From assembly GCA_024305745.1 (NCBI GenBank), contig JAHRBS010000001.1, forward strand, positions 682,001-746,000: DNA of 64,000 nucleotides. Direction: 5' to 3'. The position numbers and the translations under genes are program-made. Shown here piece by piece: positions 48,314 to 59,944 of the stretch; positions within the stretch are counted from its first letter, which is position 1, and the number at the start of each line of letters is the position of its first letter. The notes beneath the pieces were generated by a model. It was not told the DNA's origin, ran no database searches, and saw only the letters and a program-made list of their open reading frames with translations. Origin of the DNA: Polyporus tsugae. Its lineage: Eukaryota > Basidiomycota > Agaricomycetes > Polyporales > Polyporaceae.

Positions 48314-51300
48314 CTACTCGTCTCCCTGCCTAAAAGTCTTCTCAATCGTCCCCTCCTTCAGCTTATAGCCATTTGCCGCAAACAGCTTGCACCGGAGGAA
48401 GGGCGCCGTGTCGTAGATGTCGTGCTCTTTTGCCTGCAACGCCCGCGTCTGAGCCTCAAACCTTTTTAACGTTCAAGGGAAGGTGGGAAAACTTACCCGC
48501 TCGTCAAGCTCAGAAACCTTGACCGTGATCGATTCGGGCTGCTGATGGCGCTGCAGCTGGTAGAACCGCGCCTTCTCCTTCACAATCTGACCCAAGATGA
48601 ACGCGAGCAGCTCTTCATGATCCCGTGCCTGCGTGAGGTACTTGCGGAAGCCCTGGTTCGCGCGCGCCACAAGACGTTAGTGCCTCGCGCTAAAGTGAAA
48701 GGTCGGCTCTAATGAGATTAGCACGTACACGTTCTAGCGTCTTCTTGATTGACATCTTCTGCGCACTGACGAAGCTCCCAACCGCGACGGAGATCGCGAG
48801 GTCGATGTCGTCTCCCCTAACATACTCACGCAGCGCCATCTTCGCGCTTGCTTCCGCCATGCGGATCATACTTTCGAGGTGGCGCACCGTGATGGGGTAA
48901 GAGCCCGTCGCGAGTGACTCCCGTCGGAGGTCGGAGAACAGGCGTGAGAGCTTCTCCTGGTCGAGGTCATACAGCTTCGGGTGTACCTTCTCCTTGGCGT
49001 ACATGATATACTTGCGGAGGAGGTCTTGAGGGATGATCTACAAGAAAGGTTAGAAGCTGAGGAACGGAAGTTTGGGTCAGAGGATACGCACATCCGCATC
49101 CAAAGTCGTTCCGACTTCCATCTCATCCTTGTCAGAATCGAACTTGGGGTGGCTTCGTAGATGGCTGCCCACAACGAACCGTGCAAGCAGCTCATCCTGC
49201 ACGGGGTCGACCGTGTCCTTCACCACGCACAAGACGTCGAAACGTGACAAGATCGGCTCTGTGAGCTCGACGTTCTGCTGGAACGGGATGGTCGGGTTGT
49301 AGCGTCCCCGAATAGGGTTCGCAGCAGCGATAATGGCACAACGGGCCTGCAGCGTTGTGACGATGCCCGCCTTGGAGATGGAGATCGATTGCTGCTCCAT
49401 GGCCTCGTGGATGGACGTCCTGTCAGCGTCGTTCATCTTGTCGAACTCGTCGATGAGACAGGTGCCTTTGTCGGCGAGGACTAGTGCGCCACCCTCCAGT
49501 GTCCATTCTCTTGTAATGGGGTCCTTGCGGACGCTCGCGGTGAGACCGACCGCGGATGCGCCTTGACCGGTCGCGAAGACGGATCGGTGTGCGGTCTTCT
49601 CGACGTACTTCAGGAACTGCGATTTTGCCGTACCGGGGTCGCCAAGCAAAAGGACATTGATATCTCCACGGATACGGTGCTTTCGGTTGATGTCCTTAGG
49701 GACACCGCTGAAGAGCGAAAGGGCAAGGGCAGTCTTGATATCCTCATGACCGTAAATGGAGGGAGCGATAGACTTGACGATCCGCTTGCGAACCCGATCA
49801 TCACGAGCAAGAGCACGGATCTCTTTTTCGTCGTCCTCAGTGAGACGGAATGCGGCGAATTGGTCTTCCTTCTTGTTGACGTGGTTGGCCTCGAGGATGG
49901 TCGAGAAGACAGGGAAGCCGTTCTTGGAGTTGAGCGAAGCATCGAAGTTGTTGCGATATACTCCAGTGATTTCCTATAATAGCTGTCGTAAGCGGAGGCA
50001 TACGAGCGAGGAGGAGTATACCGCTCACGATCTCCTCTCCGGGTTTGGCCTTGTCAATGAGGTCCCATAGTAACACAACCTCCCGATGACGGGGGAGACG
50101 ACCGGGAGGCACAGTCCCAGGAGACTCCTGCAGTGTTATCTTCTGGTAGTTCCGGTACACAGTCTGCGCGGGGTTAGCCTACCGTCCACAAATGCAGAGC
50201 TCTAAACGTACCTGTTCTGAGTTGACTGAGAATGGCCCCCTGCCTTCACAGTTCGGGCAGTAACTGATCTTCACCTCGCGGGTTGAGTCTTGGTAGAATG
50301 GGCCAAGGACTGCGCCACATTTGCGGCAGTCGAACTTGACGTATTTCAGCTGTGGGAAGACGCCTGTGCGGCGAGTGACGACACCGGATACTCGAACAAG
50401 GGTGTTGAGATCTGATCGCCGAAGGTCGCGAAGCGAGACTGTTACAGGGAGATCGGTCATTCGGACGTGCACCTCCGAGTGTATCCGCTCGTACGCAGGA
50501 TAGTACAGCAGGATAGCACCAAGAGCGACTTCATCAAAGATGGTCAACATGGCAGTGGGACAGTTGAGGAGGAAGTGTGCGAGGATGGATTTGGAGTCGT
50601 AAAGGTGCAGGTACGACACCTCAAGCGACTCGGAGTTATCTACATCAAGTCAGATGCGAGGATCACAACGTATTGCTTGTGAACTCACTCTCTCCGAGAT
50701 GACGAATGCGTTGACCATACACCGATGCTCCGTGCTCGTCGACGTACGTCATCAAGAACTGGCGGAAATACCGGACAATAGACCTGCGGACGCGGTCGAT
50801 TGCAATCCACTCCGCGATAGAGTTGGCTTTGATATCGCTCAGTTGCTCAAACGGCAGTTCCTGGAAATATATATTAAGCGTCAGCCCCTCAGACCTGTCA
50901 TGCCGGCAACTCACGTCTTCCACACCCTCCATATCATCCATGTCCTTCCGCTCGTCGTACTGCTTCCGAGTACGCTTCTTCATACCGGACAAGAGGCTGC
51001 CGTCTGCGTCCTCGTCCTCGACATCATCACTTTGGAGGAAGTCCGGCATGATACCACGGGCTGCAGCACGCCGTCTTCTTCCACCGCGCTCCATACGATC
51101 ACGGCGGGCCATGCTGGCTTCGGCGGCGCGTCGCTGAGCGGCTGTCATGTCCTCGAGGTTTTCGTCGTCATCGATATCGCGGTCCGAGTATCTATCTAGA
51201 AGTTCGTTGGTGGCATAGTCGCTGGTAAATGTCGCGTCAGCATAATTCTACAAGTTATTTTTAGGGTTCTAAAACAAAAACGAGAGGTGTGGTCTGCCAT

Positions 51301-51684
51301 AGCGACATGGTAGGAGTAGTCCACGCGTGAATAGGAACGTTTCCCAGTGGGAGAGGAACCCAGCCAAAACCGTACGAGACTTGAAATGAGACTCTCTCAG
51401 CAATTGATAGACACGCACTCTTCGAATTCCTCGGCAAACAGGTCATCTCCCTCGTCGTCGTCGTCTGGTTCGTCATTGACGTCTCTGACAGCATCGCGTT
51501 CATCCAGGCCGTCTTCGGTGTCAGAAAAGGGTGCCGGTGGTGAGGAAGGTGGAAGAGACGAGTCTTCGTCGCGTTCGACGCGGGATGGTCCGGGTGGTGA
51601 GGACCCTGGTGGGGGTGTCACCGAGCGGCGACGTTTCGCGCCACGAGGAGTCTGTAGGGCTTCATGAGGCGCATACATGTGCAT
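48314..51684 (-). CDS. MCM2: MCM2, subunit of the MCM2-7 replicative helicase
   Basis: Model complement(join(48314..48448, 48497..48652, 48729..49037, 49092..49973, 50029..50163, 50212..50639, 50689..50860, 50915..51221, 51419..51684)), 929 aa. The acidic N-terminus ([17 protein letters not shown]) leads into [13 protein letters not shown], the conserved MCM2 N-terminal histone-binding region. A zinc finger follows, [13 protein letters not shown] to YCPNCEGRG. The AAA+ core has Walker [15 protein letters not shown], Walker [10 protein letters not shown], sensor-1 [12 protein letters not shown] and the arginine finger ILSRFD. The C-terminal helical lid follows. MCM2 is loaded at origins and forms the 2-5 gate. 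The last intron's acceptor is uncertain: 48448 was chosen, but 48433 and 48454 also keep frame. ATG 51684 or 51678 may be used. Confidence 0.96.
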
Positions 51685-51995
51685 ATTGTGGAGAAAGACG
51701 CACCGCCATGTCCGCTGTTCCTGAGGCCTTGGTTTGTGGGGTGGATGGGGGAAGGAGAGGAGAGACAAGGACGCGTCGCGCCCATTAGCGGCGGAGTCCC
51801 AATTTGCCACAACCGCGTCACGGAGACGCCCGCGGATCACAAGATTGCGACGCGTCTGTGGCTGAGACTGCTTTGAACATTGGACTGGCGCTGGCGCTGG
51901 CTTGCAGCGTCTTGTTTCTAACCACGTCTCTCCCTCCAGCAACGACACCACCGCGAGCCGCGACACCAATCTCCGGTTACTCCTTGCACCACCAC
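51685..51995. promoter_or_regulatory. Shared divergent promoter between MCM2 and the 904-aa gene
   Basis: Only 311 bases separate the MCM2 ATG (51684, -) from the chosen ATG of the plus-strand gene (51996), or 119 bases if the upstream in-frame ATG at 51804 is used. The two genes must share promoter DNA. No TATA element is obvious, as expected for a housekeeping divergent pair. Confidence 0.5.
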
Positions 51996-54710
51996 ATGTC
52001 CGAGGTAACCATATCCAAGGTCAACCGACAATTCCGCACTCTACGGGCCAAATGTACCGCTCTCAACACCCTTGTTCTGGCCCCGACGAGACCCACCGTT
52101 ACCGTTACATATGGGCGCCAAACAATCCCTCGTAAACCTCAAGAGGACGACGACACGCCCCCACTCGCTATTCTACAGTCCCTTGACAGGTTCGGAGCAA
52201 GACTTCATCTAGACCGCGCAATCATAGAAAACATGCAGCTCTCAAAGCGCATCTACGAAGTCCGCGACGCCTTCAGTAACATTGTCCAGTGTGCCTTTGG
52301 TGACCCTGCAGGCGATACTGAGCCACTCCCCCGTATTCTCTCCCTCGCCGGCATCTGCGCCAGGATCATCGGAGAGCACGCTCAGTCGGAAGCGGACGCA
52401 GCGGTTGACGAGGATCCTGGCAGCGAAGGTCATGAAGATCAAATCCGTTCACAAGCAATTGAGGAACTGTACGAGAACGTCCCGCCACAATACAGACAGT
52501 ACGAATTCATCAACCATTATATGCCAATGATACACGATGCTGACGACTATATTAGCTTCACTTTTGTCGCGCATGCGTTGACTTGCATCTTGGATGCATG
52601 CCCGCGTCACCCCACGCTACTCAACGCGCTGCTCGAAGTCTGTCTATCTCATCGCCTTATCCCTGAGTCCCACACCGTGCTTCTCAGGTTATTCACCGCG
52701 GCTATCCTTCCCAGACCTCACTCGACCTCCCCGTGCCCCCTTACCCATCCGGCACACAAGAACTTCCTCACTTCTCTGCGCGAAACCTGCACTCGTTCGG
52801 GGCTATCCTATACCGTCCCACCCATCCACGAAAATGCCATCATCAACGATCGGACGTTCACCCGCATCCTCATCGACGCATTGTCACAGCCGTGTCCGGA
52901 GCAGATGCATGCTTGGACCTCCAAGGCGGTCACCAGACTCGCTCGCGATTTACGCGAGCATGACTTCGGCGGATGCTTCGTCCCGCTTTCCGCTGGACTT
53001 GCGCACGCCGTCTCGCAGGCTACCCGGGCAACGAAGAAGCTCCCATCAAAGGGGTTGAAGCAGGGCAAGACGCCTGACGACGTATCATGTCAGCTGCGCA
53101 CGAACGCCTTCGAACGACTTGCGAAATGGATAAATTCCATGCTCGACACCCTGCATCAACGCATACCCACCTCGAGCAGTGGGCTCGAGTTCCGCGCGTG
53201 CGTCGACTTCCTCGCCAACGTCGAGCCACTTGGCCTTCACATCAGCTCCGAACCAGCGACGTCTCCGACAACATGTCTAGCCGACTCGCTCTGCTGTTTG
53301 GCTGCATACTGCCTTGCGTCAGTCCCCACGCCCGCAGTGCCCGCCACCGACCCCGATCTCCCTGTGCTTGAAGTCATCCTTCGCACCGCGAACCTCAAGA
53401 ACACGACATTCGACGGCCTGGTATCATACGTCTTCCCCCTCCCGAGCTTCGCCATCTTCCGCGCGCCCCTCTCGCACGTCGGCGACGACACGCCCACCCC
53501 TCCCCCCACGCTCCCCTCCACCACCGACGGCGGCGCGACGGCCATCGACGCGCTCGCGGCTCCGCTGCGCACTCGCGGTCTCCCCTCGTGCGAAGTGTCG
53601 CTCTATCTCAGCGCGCTCCAGCACGTTGAGGAGCTCATCGCCGCCCCGGTGCAAACGAGCTCGCCGAGCAAGCGGCGCAGCGAGAAGGAACTGTACAGCC
53701 TGCGCCTGGAGCTCATGGACCGCGTGGAGGACGCCGAGCAGCGCTGCTATGGGGGTGCGCGAATCGGCGGTGGGGGCGGCGCACCCGGCGCTCCCGACGG
53801 CGAGCAGGAGTGGGTGTGGGAGGAGTTCGTGGGCTCGTGGGTCATCAAGTCCCCCGCAGTCTCCAAGGCCAAGGCGATGCAGGAGAAGGACCACGCTCGC
53901 GCGAACAAGAGGCGCAAGCTCACTGGAGGACGCGCGCCAGGAACGCGGCCACCCGACGGCAGGTTCTCATCCTCATCGACCTCGACGAACCTGAAGAGGA
54001 AGGCTCCCTCCACGAGCACGGGTCGCACCGTCTCCCGCGCGCCATCCACGCCCTCGCACGACAAGGAGAACAACAGTTCCGACCACGAACTCGGGGGCTC
54101 CTCCGACACCGAGGTGGGCGAGCCAACTCCCGCCCCCAAGCGCGTCCGCAACTTCGCGACCATCCTCGCCGACTCGCATCGGAACGTCGTCTCCCTCCGT
54201 TCCGAGCGCGAAGCGAAGGCTCAAGCCCAGGCCCGCGCGCAGGCAAAAGCGAAAGGCGCACCTCCTAAACCCCGCGCCTCCGCCCCCGGGCGGATGCCGA
54301 CATTCGCTATGCCGGAGTCCCCTGCGAGCGCGAGCGTATCTGCGCCTGCGCCTGCGCCGTGGACCCCCGGCCCCCCGCGCCGCCGGTCAAACTTCGCCAC
54401 CGCGCTGGCTGACTCGCATAGGAACGTCATCTCGTTGCGCGAGGAACGTGCACGCGAGGCTGCCGCCGCACAGCGGAAGGCCCAGGCTAAGCCACCCCCG
54501 GCGATGCGGAAGCGGTCGTTCTACACCCCTGGTCGAGGATCTTCGACGAGCTCGGACGAAGAAGACGGAGGCGAAGGCGAGCAGGCGAACGTAGAGCTAG
54601 ATAGCAGCCCCGTGCGCGCTGCGTACGTCGAGCCGTCCTCTGACGACGCGCTCAACTTGTTCGCCTACCCTGACTCGTCACCTGTAAAAGCGCGTCGGCG
54701 CGTGTTGTAG
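51996..54710 (+). CDS. Hypothetical intronless 904-aa protein, divergent from MCM2
   Basis: A single open frame, remarkable here because every other complete gene is spliced. I recognise no domain. Residues 1 to about 450 look globular and helical (QFRTLRAKCTALNTLVL, YISFTFVAHALTCILDACP, FERLAKWINSMLDTLHQR). From about 640 the protein becomes basic and disordered, with NLS-like ARANKRRKL and KRVRNF. Two copies of a motif, NFAT[I/A]LADSHRNV[V/I]SLR, lie at residues about 719-735 and 799-815. It ends with acidic and SSPVR/SSPVK sites that resemble kinase targets. Pairing with MCM2 hints at a nuclear or cell-cycle role; that is inference. The frame is open upstream to an ATG at 51804, but the 64 added residues look like translated promoter. 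Its 3' half is duplicated in decayed form at 58.7-59.7 kb. Confidence 0.82.
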   Translation: MSEVTISKVNRQFRTLRAKCTALNTLVLAPTRPTVTVTYGRQTIPRKPQEDDDTPPLAILQSLDRFGARLHLDRAIIENMQLSKRIYEVRDAFSNIVQCAFGDPAGDTEPLPRILSLAGICARIIGEHAQSEADAAVDEDPGSEGHEDQIRSQAIEELYENVPPQYRQYEFINHYMPMIHDADDYISFTFVAHALTCILDACPRHPTLLNALLEVCLSHRLIPESHTVLLRLFTAAILPRPHSTSPCPLTHPAHKNFLTSLRETCTRSGLSYTVPPIHENAIINDRTFTRILIDALSQPCPEQMHAWTSKAVTRLARDLREHDFGGCFVPLSAGLAHAVSQATRATKKLPSKGLKQGKTPDDVSCQLRTNAFERLAKWINSMLDTLHQRIPTSSSGLEFRACVDFLANVEPLGLHISSEPATSPTTCLADSLCCLAAYCLASVPTPAVPATDPDLPVLEVILRTANLKNTTFDGLVSYVFPLPSFAIFRAPLSHVGDDTPTPPPTLPSTTDGGATAIDALAAPLRTRGLPSCEVSLYLSALQHVEELIAAPVQTSSPSKRRSEKELYSLRLELMDRVEDAEQRCYGGARIGGGGGAPGAPDGEQEWVWEEFVGSWVIKSPAVSKAKAMQEKDHARANKRRKLTGGRAPGTRPPDGRFSSSSTSTNLKRKAPSTSTGRTVSRAPSTPSHDKENNSSDHELGGSSDTEVGEPTPAPKRVRNFATILADSHRNVVSLRSEREAKAQAQARAQAKAKGAPPKPRASAPGRMPTFAMPESPASASVSAPAPAPWTPGPPRRRSNFATALADSHRNVISLREERAREAAAAQRKAQAKPPPAMRKRSFYTPGRGSSTSSDEEDGGEGEQANVELDSSPVRAAYVEPSSDDALNLFAYPDSSPVKARRRVL

Positions 54711-54931
54711 GAGCGACCTTAGGGGACGGGGTGTAGGTTTTTAATGGAATCATGAATGTCAGGAGTATTCGTACTATGTTACAACCATACAGGCGGTACC
54801 CGCGACAACGTCATTTGGCGAATTTGAACGGGAATCATGAGTCAAAAGAGTACATGGATATGGACGACTTGAAAGGCACCACGACAGAACCACGACAAGC
54901 TAGGCAGACTGACCAACATTAGCACGGGGGC

Positions 54932-57345
54932 TCACTGCGCGAGCGAAATGCGCATAGGCAACGCCCCCCCGCGTTCGGCCTGTCCCTTGACGACAGGGAA
55001 CATGGCGAAGATGAGCCCAGAGAGCGCGCGCTGAAGCTCCGCCTTCTCCGCAGGAGGGTCAAACTGGAAGTTCTCCACCAATTCCGCAGTGAAGGCTTGC
55101 ATCTCTATGACCCTGTTGGTGGCGCGTTTAGTCAGTCGCCGGAAGATGACGGTCGAATGAGCTAGGGGCGACGTACGAGAAGCGCCATCCTATGCACGCG
55201 CGGACGCCAGCAGCTGCAAAGATCAATGAGCGGGGCACGAAGACGACGTGGCTGACAATGTTTCCTACCAAAGGTCATCCTGAGACACATCGTCAGCATA
55301 TCTCCGAAGGGGAACTGAAATAGGACATTATGCTCACAAGTTTGCGAAAACGCCGACATTCGTTTGCTTTCCCGTCTCGATGCGGAAGAACCGGTCTGGG
55401 TTCCAAATGTGCGCGTCCTCGCCCCAGACCTCGGTAAGCCTGATACGCACACACGCAACCGAGGTTCAATAGACACATAGATGACGCAAGATAAGGTGCT
55501 CAGGCGTACCGTTGGTAGCCTGCGAACGACAGATGAATCACTTGGCCCGCGCGGATAGGGATCTCGGTGATGACCTCGCCGGACGTCGACGTGATCGAGC
55601 GAGAAAGCGGTATCACGTCGTCCTTCTCCGCTACACGGGGTAGGCCGACGAGGGTAGGGTGCATCCTGAGAGTTTCCTGAGAGCCCCATTCACGGGTCAG
55701 ATGCTTGCCAATTGTCATCGCCAGCCCTGTCAAAGCAAACACACACACCTTGATAGCGTTCATCGTGAGCGTCAGGGAGTCGAGGTCTTCGATCGTGAAC
55801 TCGTTCCCACCGCGAGCTGTAACGCGTGCGCGGACACCGCGGATCTCCTCGCGCATGCGGGCTTGGTATTCCTGATTCCTTGACAGCTCATAGAGCAGGA
55901 GCGTGAGCGTAGTCGAAGTAGTCTCGTGGCCGGCAAGCGTGAGCGTGAACATCTCCGCGATGATCTCGTCGTCGTCCAGGCGTGCCTTGGGGTCCTCCGA
56001 CGAGTTCGCTTTGACTGCGCAGACAAGCGGTATCAGTCACGGTAATGATCGTTGCGGGACCCCGAGGTGAGTTGTGAATGCTCACTTAGGATGCTCAAGA
56101 TATCCTTGCTGGCAGTTTTTTTCTCCGTGTCCACATCGGATCCTTGCTCGCGAATGATTTGCTTGCCGTACTCCCTGAAGAGGTTGTTGAGGGTGCGGAG
56201 ACGCGTCCACGGGTTTACTGGCATGTATTTGATCAACTTGAGGATCGGGACGGGGATGTACTCCCACGACGCGCGGAAGAGCACGGACGCCTTGTTCGGC
56301 TGGTAGTCCAAATCTTTGCTGTCAAGTATGTTAGGATTATCTGGCTGAAACAAAGACGCGGAGCTTACAAGATATCCTCGTAGCCTTTGGAGATCGCGCT
56401 ACGTCCACCGCCATCAAGAGCATCGTAGTCGTAGTTGAATGCAGCTATGGCTCCGTGTGAGTTACCATACGTGTTCGTGATCGCCAGTACGACTAACCTT
56501 CTCCAATGACGTCCAACGTTGCCCTAGAAAGCCATCTATTCACCAGAGTGTTCAGCTCCCCGGTAGCCATCAACTCCCCCTTCCACTTGTCAGACAGCTG
56601 GCATACGACGTGGTTAGTTAGTTACTGTAGATTGGCGTCAATTAACGGTCGGACCTTGCACGCAATGCGCTGGAAAAGAGGCAAGAAGCTACGCAAGTGA
56701 GCGGCGCTAAATGCCGGGTTCATAATTTTCCGATGGCGTTGGTGGTCTTTGCCTAATAGCCCCGGGGTCATGGATGTCAGCGAGGGAGTGGCGATAAGAT
56801 ACTAATGCTACTCACCCAGGACCGAGACGATGCCTGGACCAGCCAAAAGCCATGTAGCGTGGACGAACGTCGTCTTCTTGGTATAATTGTAACCAGACTT
56901 TTGCATAATGTGCTGCATAGCCTACGAAGACGGGTTAGGACTGTTCAATCCAGCGACAACAGCAAAAATAACTTTGGGGTCCACTGTCATGAGAACATCT
57001 TTCTATACGACGGGAAACTCCGTAAGACACAGAGACGGGAGGAAAGAAGGACAAGGGTATACCCCAAAGGTACCACGCGTCCGCCATGTAGTGCCATAAT
57101 CGCGCATCCACTGGAACTCTAGGGAGCACGCTTCCTCTTGGCAAGCGTATACATAATCATGCCCTGATTAGATGGCGATCAGAATCAGAGCCAGGGAACT
57201 CCGGGAGAAGGGACATACCAAAAAGAAGGGAGGGCGCAGGAGGTCCAGGAATGTGCTTGATGCCCCTACGGGGAACGACACGTCGAATGACGAGTAGCAG
57301 TAGAGCCAAGGCGACGAAAGTAGCGGATAAGTAGAGCATCGGCAT
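54932..57345 (-). CDS. Cytochrome P450 monooxygenase, copy 1
   Basis: Model complement(join(54932..55112, 55177..55213, 55269..55279, 55338..55439, 55510..55676, 55749..56014, 56086..56318, 56369..56444, 56498..56597, 56655..56752, 56816..56921, 56973..57002, 57063..57163, 57219..57345)), 544 aa. An N-terminal membrane anchor (LSATFVALALLLLVI) and Pro-rich hinge KHIPGPPAPS place it on the ER. The I-helix oxygen-activation motif is AGHETTS, the K-helix ExxR is ETLR, the PERF-type block is PDRFF, and the heme Cys is in AAGVRACIGWRF. It uses O2 and NADPH through a reductase; the substrate cannot be predicted. Exon 12 is an 11-nt microexon. One donor (exon 3) reads GTTATT, weaker than GTGAGT in copy 2. 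Two residues before the heme motif differ from copy 2 (FAAG against FSPG). Confidence 0.94.
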
Positions 57346-58682
57346 CGTCGATTAAGTGGTCCAAGGGAGCTTGTCGGTGTAGTCCGAGTCCGGGATGACC
57401 TGCTACTTTATATAAGGCGGGACCAGGGGCTCGTATGGGAACTCTGGGGAACGAGGCACCGGCATAAATCATCTCCACGATAGTAGCAGCGATAGGTAGG
57501 GCCATTTTCGCTGCCTGTGAACATTGTGGCCATTATCGAGGCACGCGTGGTAGAACAAAAGTGGCTGAGGAACGATTATGATCACTGCTCTGACATAACG
57601 CAAGACGTCAATACATCCCGGCAGAACTGGTCGTAAGGTGGGCTTACGCTGGGTTAACCGGGGGCAGCAGTGCGCGAAAGTTTAATTTCAATAACGCCGC
57701 ATTTGACTTTGGTGCATGGATATCAGCGGGTCTCATACAGCTTCTACTGCCAATTCTACCGAGCTGCGGATGCCTCCTCAACTGCGACGGGAGAAGGGGG
57801 GCACAGAAGTCGAAGTTCTATGAGCGGAGTCCAGGAGACAAAGGATTTTGGAGCACGCCGTGGTGCGACCCCCGGAAAATCGATATTCGCGAATCGAATG
57901 CTGGAGTTCACAGCAACTTGCATCTGGCGTGTAAGGCACGCTGCGGCCCAGTCCTTCCGTCACCTTGTTCGCATGTGCTACTAGTATGCCAGTAGTTGTG
58001 GACAACCATCGAAGTTAAACATATTGGGGCAGAGGGCGTTCGTATGGCTGGGTTTAAACACGTCAGAAAAAAGCACAAGAATGACCGACCTAACTCTTCT
58101 GATGACATCGACGAAGCTTGAACCACCGCACGCGATCCGGCGCTTTCTCCGTCACGGCACTGCCGCAGCTTATGTAACGGGCGCTATCCGGTTCGATATC
58201 CGGAAATGGAAGATCCTCAGGTGCAGGTTCTTCAAGGACGATCACCGCACCCACCGTGACCTACGGCGTCCGTAATCCCGTACGAATCCCGCACCCACCA
58301 TTATTCAACACGAAGAACAGTTCTCACCACACCAGCCATGACCCCACCGGGGTTTCGATGATGCTTCTTGAGCTTATCGTCGACCCGGCTTACGGTGGGA
58401 TGTTTTGCACGCCGCGGAGCTTGAAGCTTGAAGCTTACGATCTCATGCCCCTTCACTATTCATTCAGGTTGGGCCACAACATTTGGCGCGCTTCATTCAA
58501 GTCATGAAGTTGAGAAAATCGGCCAGACACCCGGAAAACTACAGGTTTAGAATGCGAGACTCGTCGAACGCGCACCGCTTGTGTAACTTAACTTCACACG
58601 TGCTTGCGGTGGGCCCTAGTTTGCCCCGGTACGTCGTTCTGGCATTCATGGGAACTGAGCAGCTCACATTCGGTTCGTAGGT
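57346..58682. other. P450-1 upstream region and duplication junction
   Basis: A TATATAA element on the minus strand (about 57407-57416) lies some 65 bases upstream of the P450-1 ATG. The DNA up to about 58270 is matched by the region upstream of P450-2. About 58275-58682 has no partner that I can see and forms the junction between the two units. No gene is supported. Confidence 0.5.
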
Positions 58683-59670
58683 TGGCGAGGACACGCCTGT
58701 TCTCCTTCTCTCCGCCAACGGCGGAGGCGCGACGGCGATCAAATCCCTCGTCACCTGGCTCAGCACGCGGCCCTTATCCAATGCGAAGTCTCGCCTTACT
58801 CTACATACCTCAGGGTCCTTCAGCACGTTGAGGAGCTCATCAGCGCCCGGTGCACACAAACTCGCCAAGTAAGCGGCGCAGCGAGGCGGGGCTCAGCATC
58901 CACTGCAGCCTGCAGCTGCACATCGTACCTGACACTCCGGAAGGTAATCGGGGGAGGTTGCGGAGGGAGCTGTTCAGGTCACGGTGGATCATAATCCTGC
59001 GCTCACGGTCTCCACGGCCCAACCTCGGTGGCACGCACGTACTTACCAAGAGAGTTGGAAATGCGACCGCACGGCAGCGCAAGTTCTCTTCCAAACCGCA
59101 CGCCACGGGCGCAATCTCGTCGACCTCCACGAACTTGAGCAGCACCGAGCCAACACCGAGACGGGGACCTCCACTGCCGCCCCCAAGCGCACGCGCAACG
59201 GCCATCCTCGCCGATGCGAATCGGAACGTCACCTCCCTCCGTGGAACGAAGGTTCAGGCTCAAGCTTAACGCAGAACCACCGGCATCTGGGTCGATGCGC
59301 AGGCCAGCCTTCGAAATTCCCGAGTCTCAGCGACCTGTCACCGCATGAGCTCCTGCCTCGAAGATCCCCGGTGCCCTGTGGCGTCGGTCGATCTTCGCCA
59401 CCGCTCTTGCGGCCTCGTGCAGTAATATTGTCTCGTTGCGCGAAAAACGGTCAGAAGCTGCAGATGCCCCCGTGCTGCAGAAGGCTTGCGCCGGGGCCGC
59501 GTCAACCGGAAGCGGCTGTTCTACATCCTACATACACCCCCGGCCGAGGATATTCAACGGACTCGGACGGAGGAGAAAATCAGGGAAGGCGGGCTGGGGG
59601 AAGCCGAACTGAAGAGCGGCCCCGCGTGCGCTGCGTACATCGAGCAGTCTTTAGGCGACAAGCCTAATTT
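58683..59670 (+). pseudogene. Decayed partial copy of the 904-aa hypothetical gene
   Basis: Sequence similar to about 53485-54640 in the same orientation and order, but broken by indels and stops. Recognisable pieces include the block encoding FSTLRSSS..-type frames around 58815 (parent LQHVEELIAAP region), a copy of the ILAD..RNV.SLR motif near 59190-59235, a second, weaker copy near 59393-59450, and the region before the parent's stop near 59600-59650. No start and no continuous frame remain. It arrived with the tandem duplication and ends next to P450-2. Confidence 0.8.
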
Positions 59671-59944
59671 GTTCGAGGGTCGCCAGCGCGGTTTGCAGGG
59701 CGACTTGGAACGGGGTGTAGGTTTTGGATTGGATGTCAACGGCTCTCGTACAGTTCCTATGTTACAACCCGACATCGATACGGCCTGGCAGGCAGGGTTT
59801 AGGGGCGACGACGCGATTTGGCGAGCAGGACTCACGAGTCCGGGTGGGGCAGAGATATTGACGATAAGACCATGAGGACATAGACAACAACAGACTCCAA
59901 CGACGTGCTGGATCGATGACAAGCCAGACAGCCCAACGGAGGGC

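Noticed and set aside
51804..51995. N-terminal extension of the 904-aa protein with a hydrophobic stretch (signal-like)
   Set aside because: The first ATG is only 119 bases from the MCM2 ATG, the hydrophobic stretch is not at the terminus, and the residues look like translated promoter. The later ATG at 51996 precedes the first protein-like sequence.
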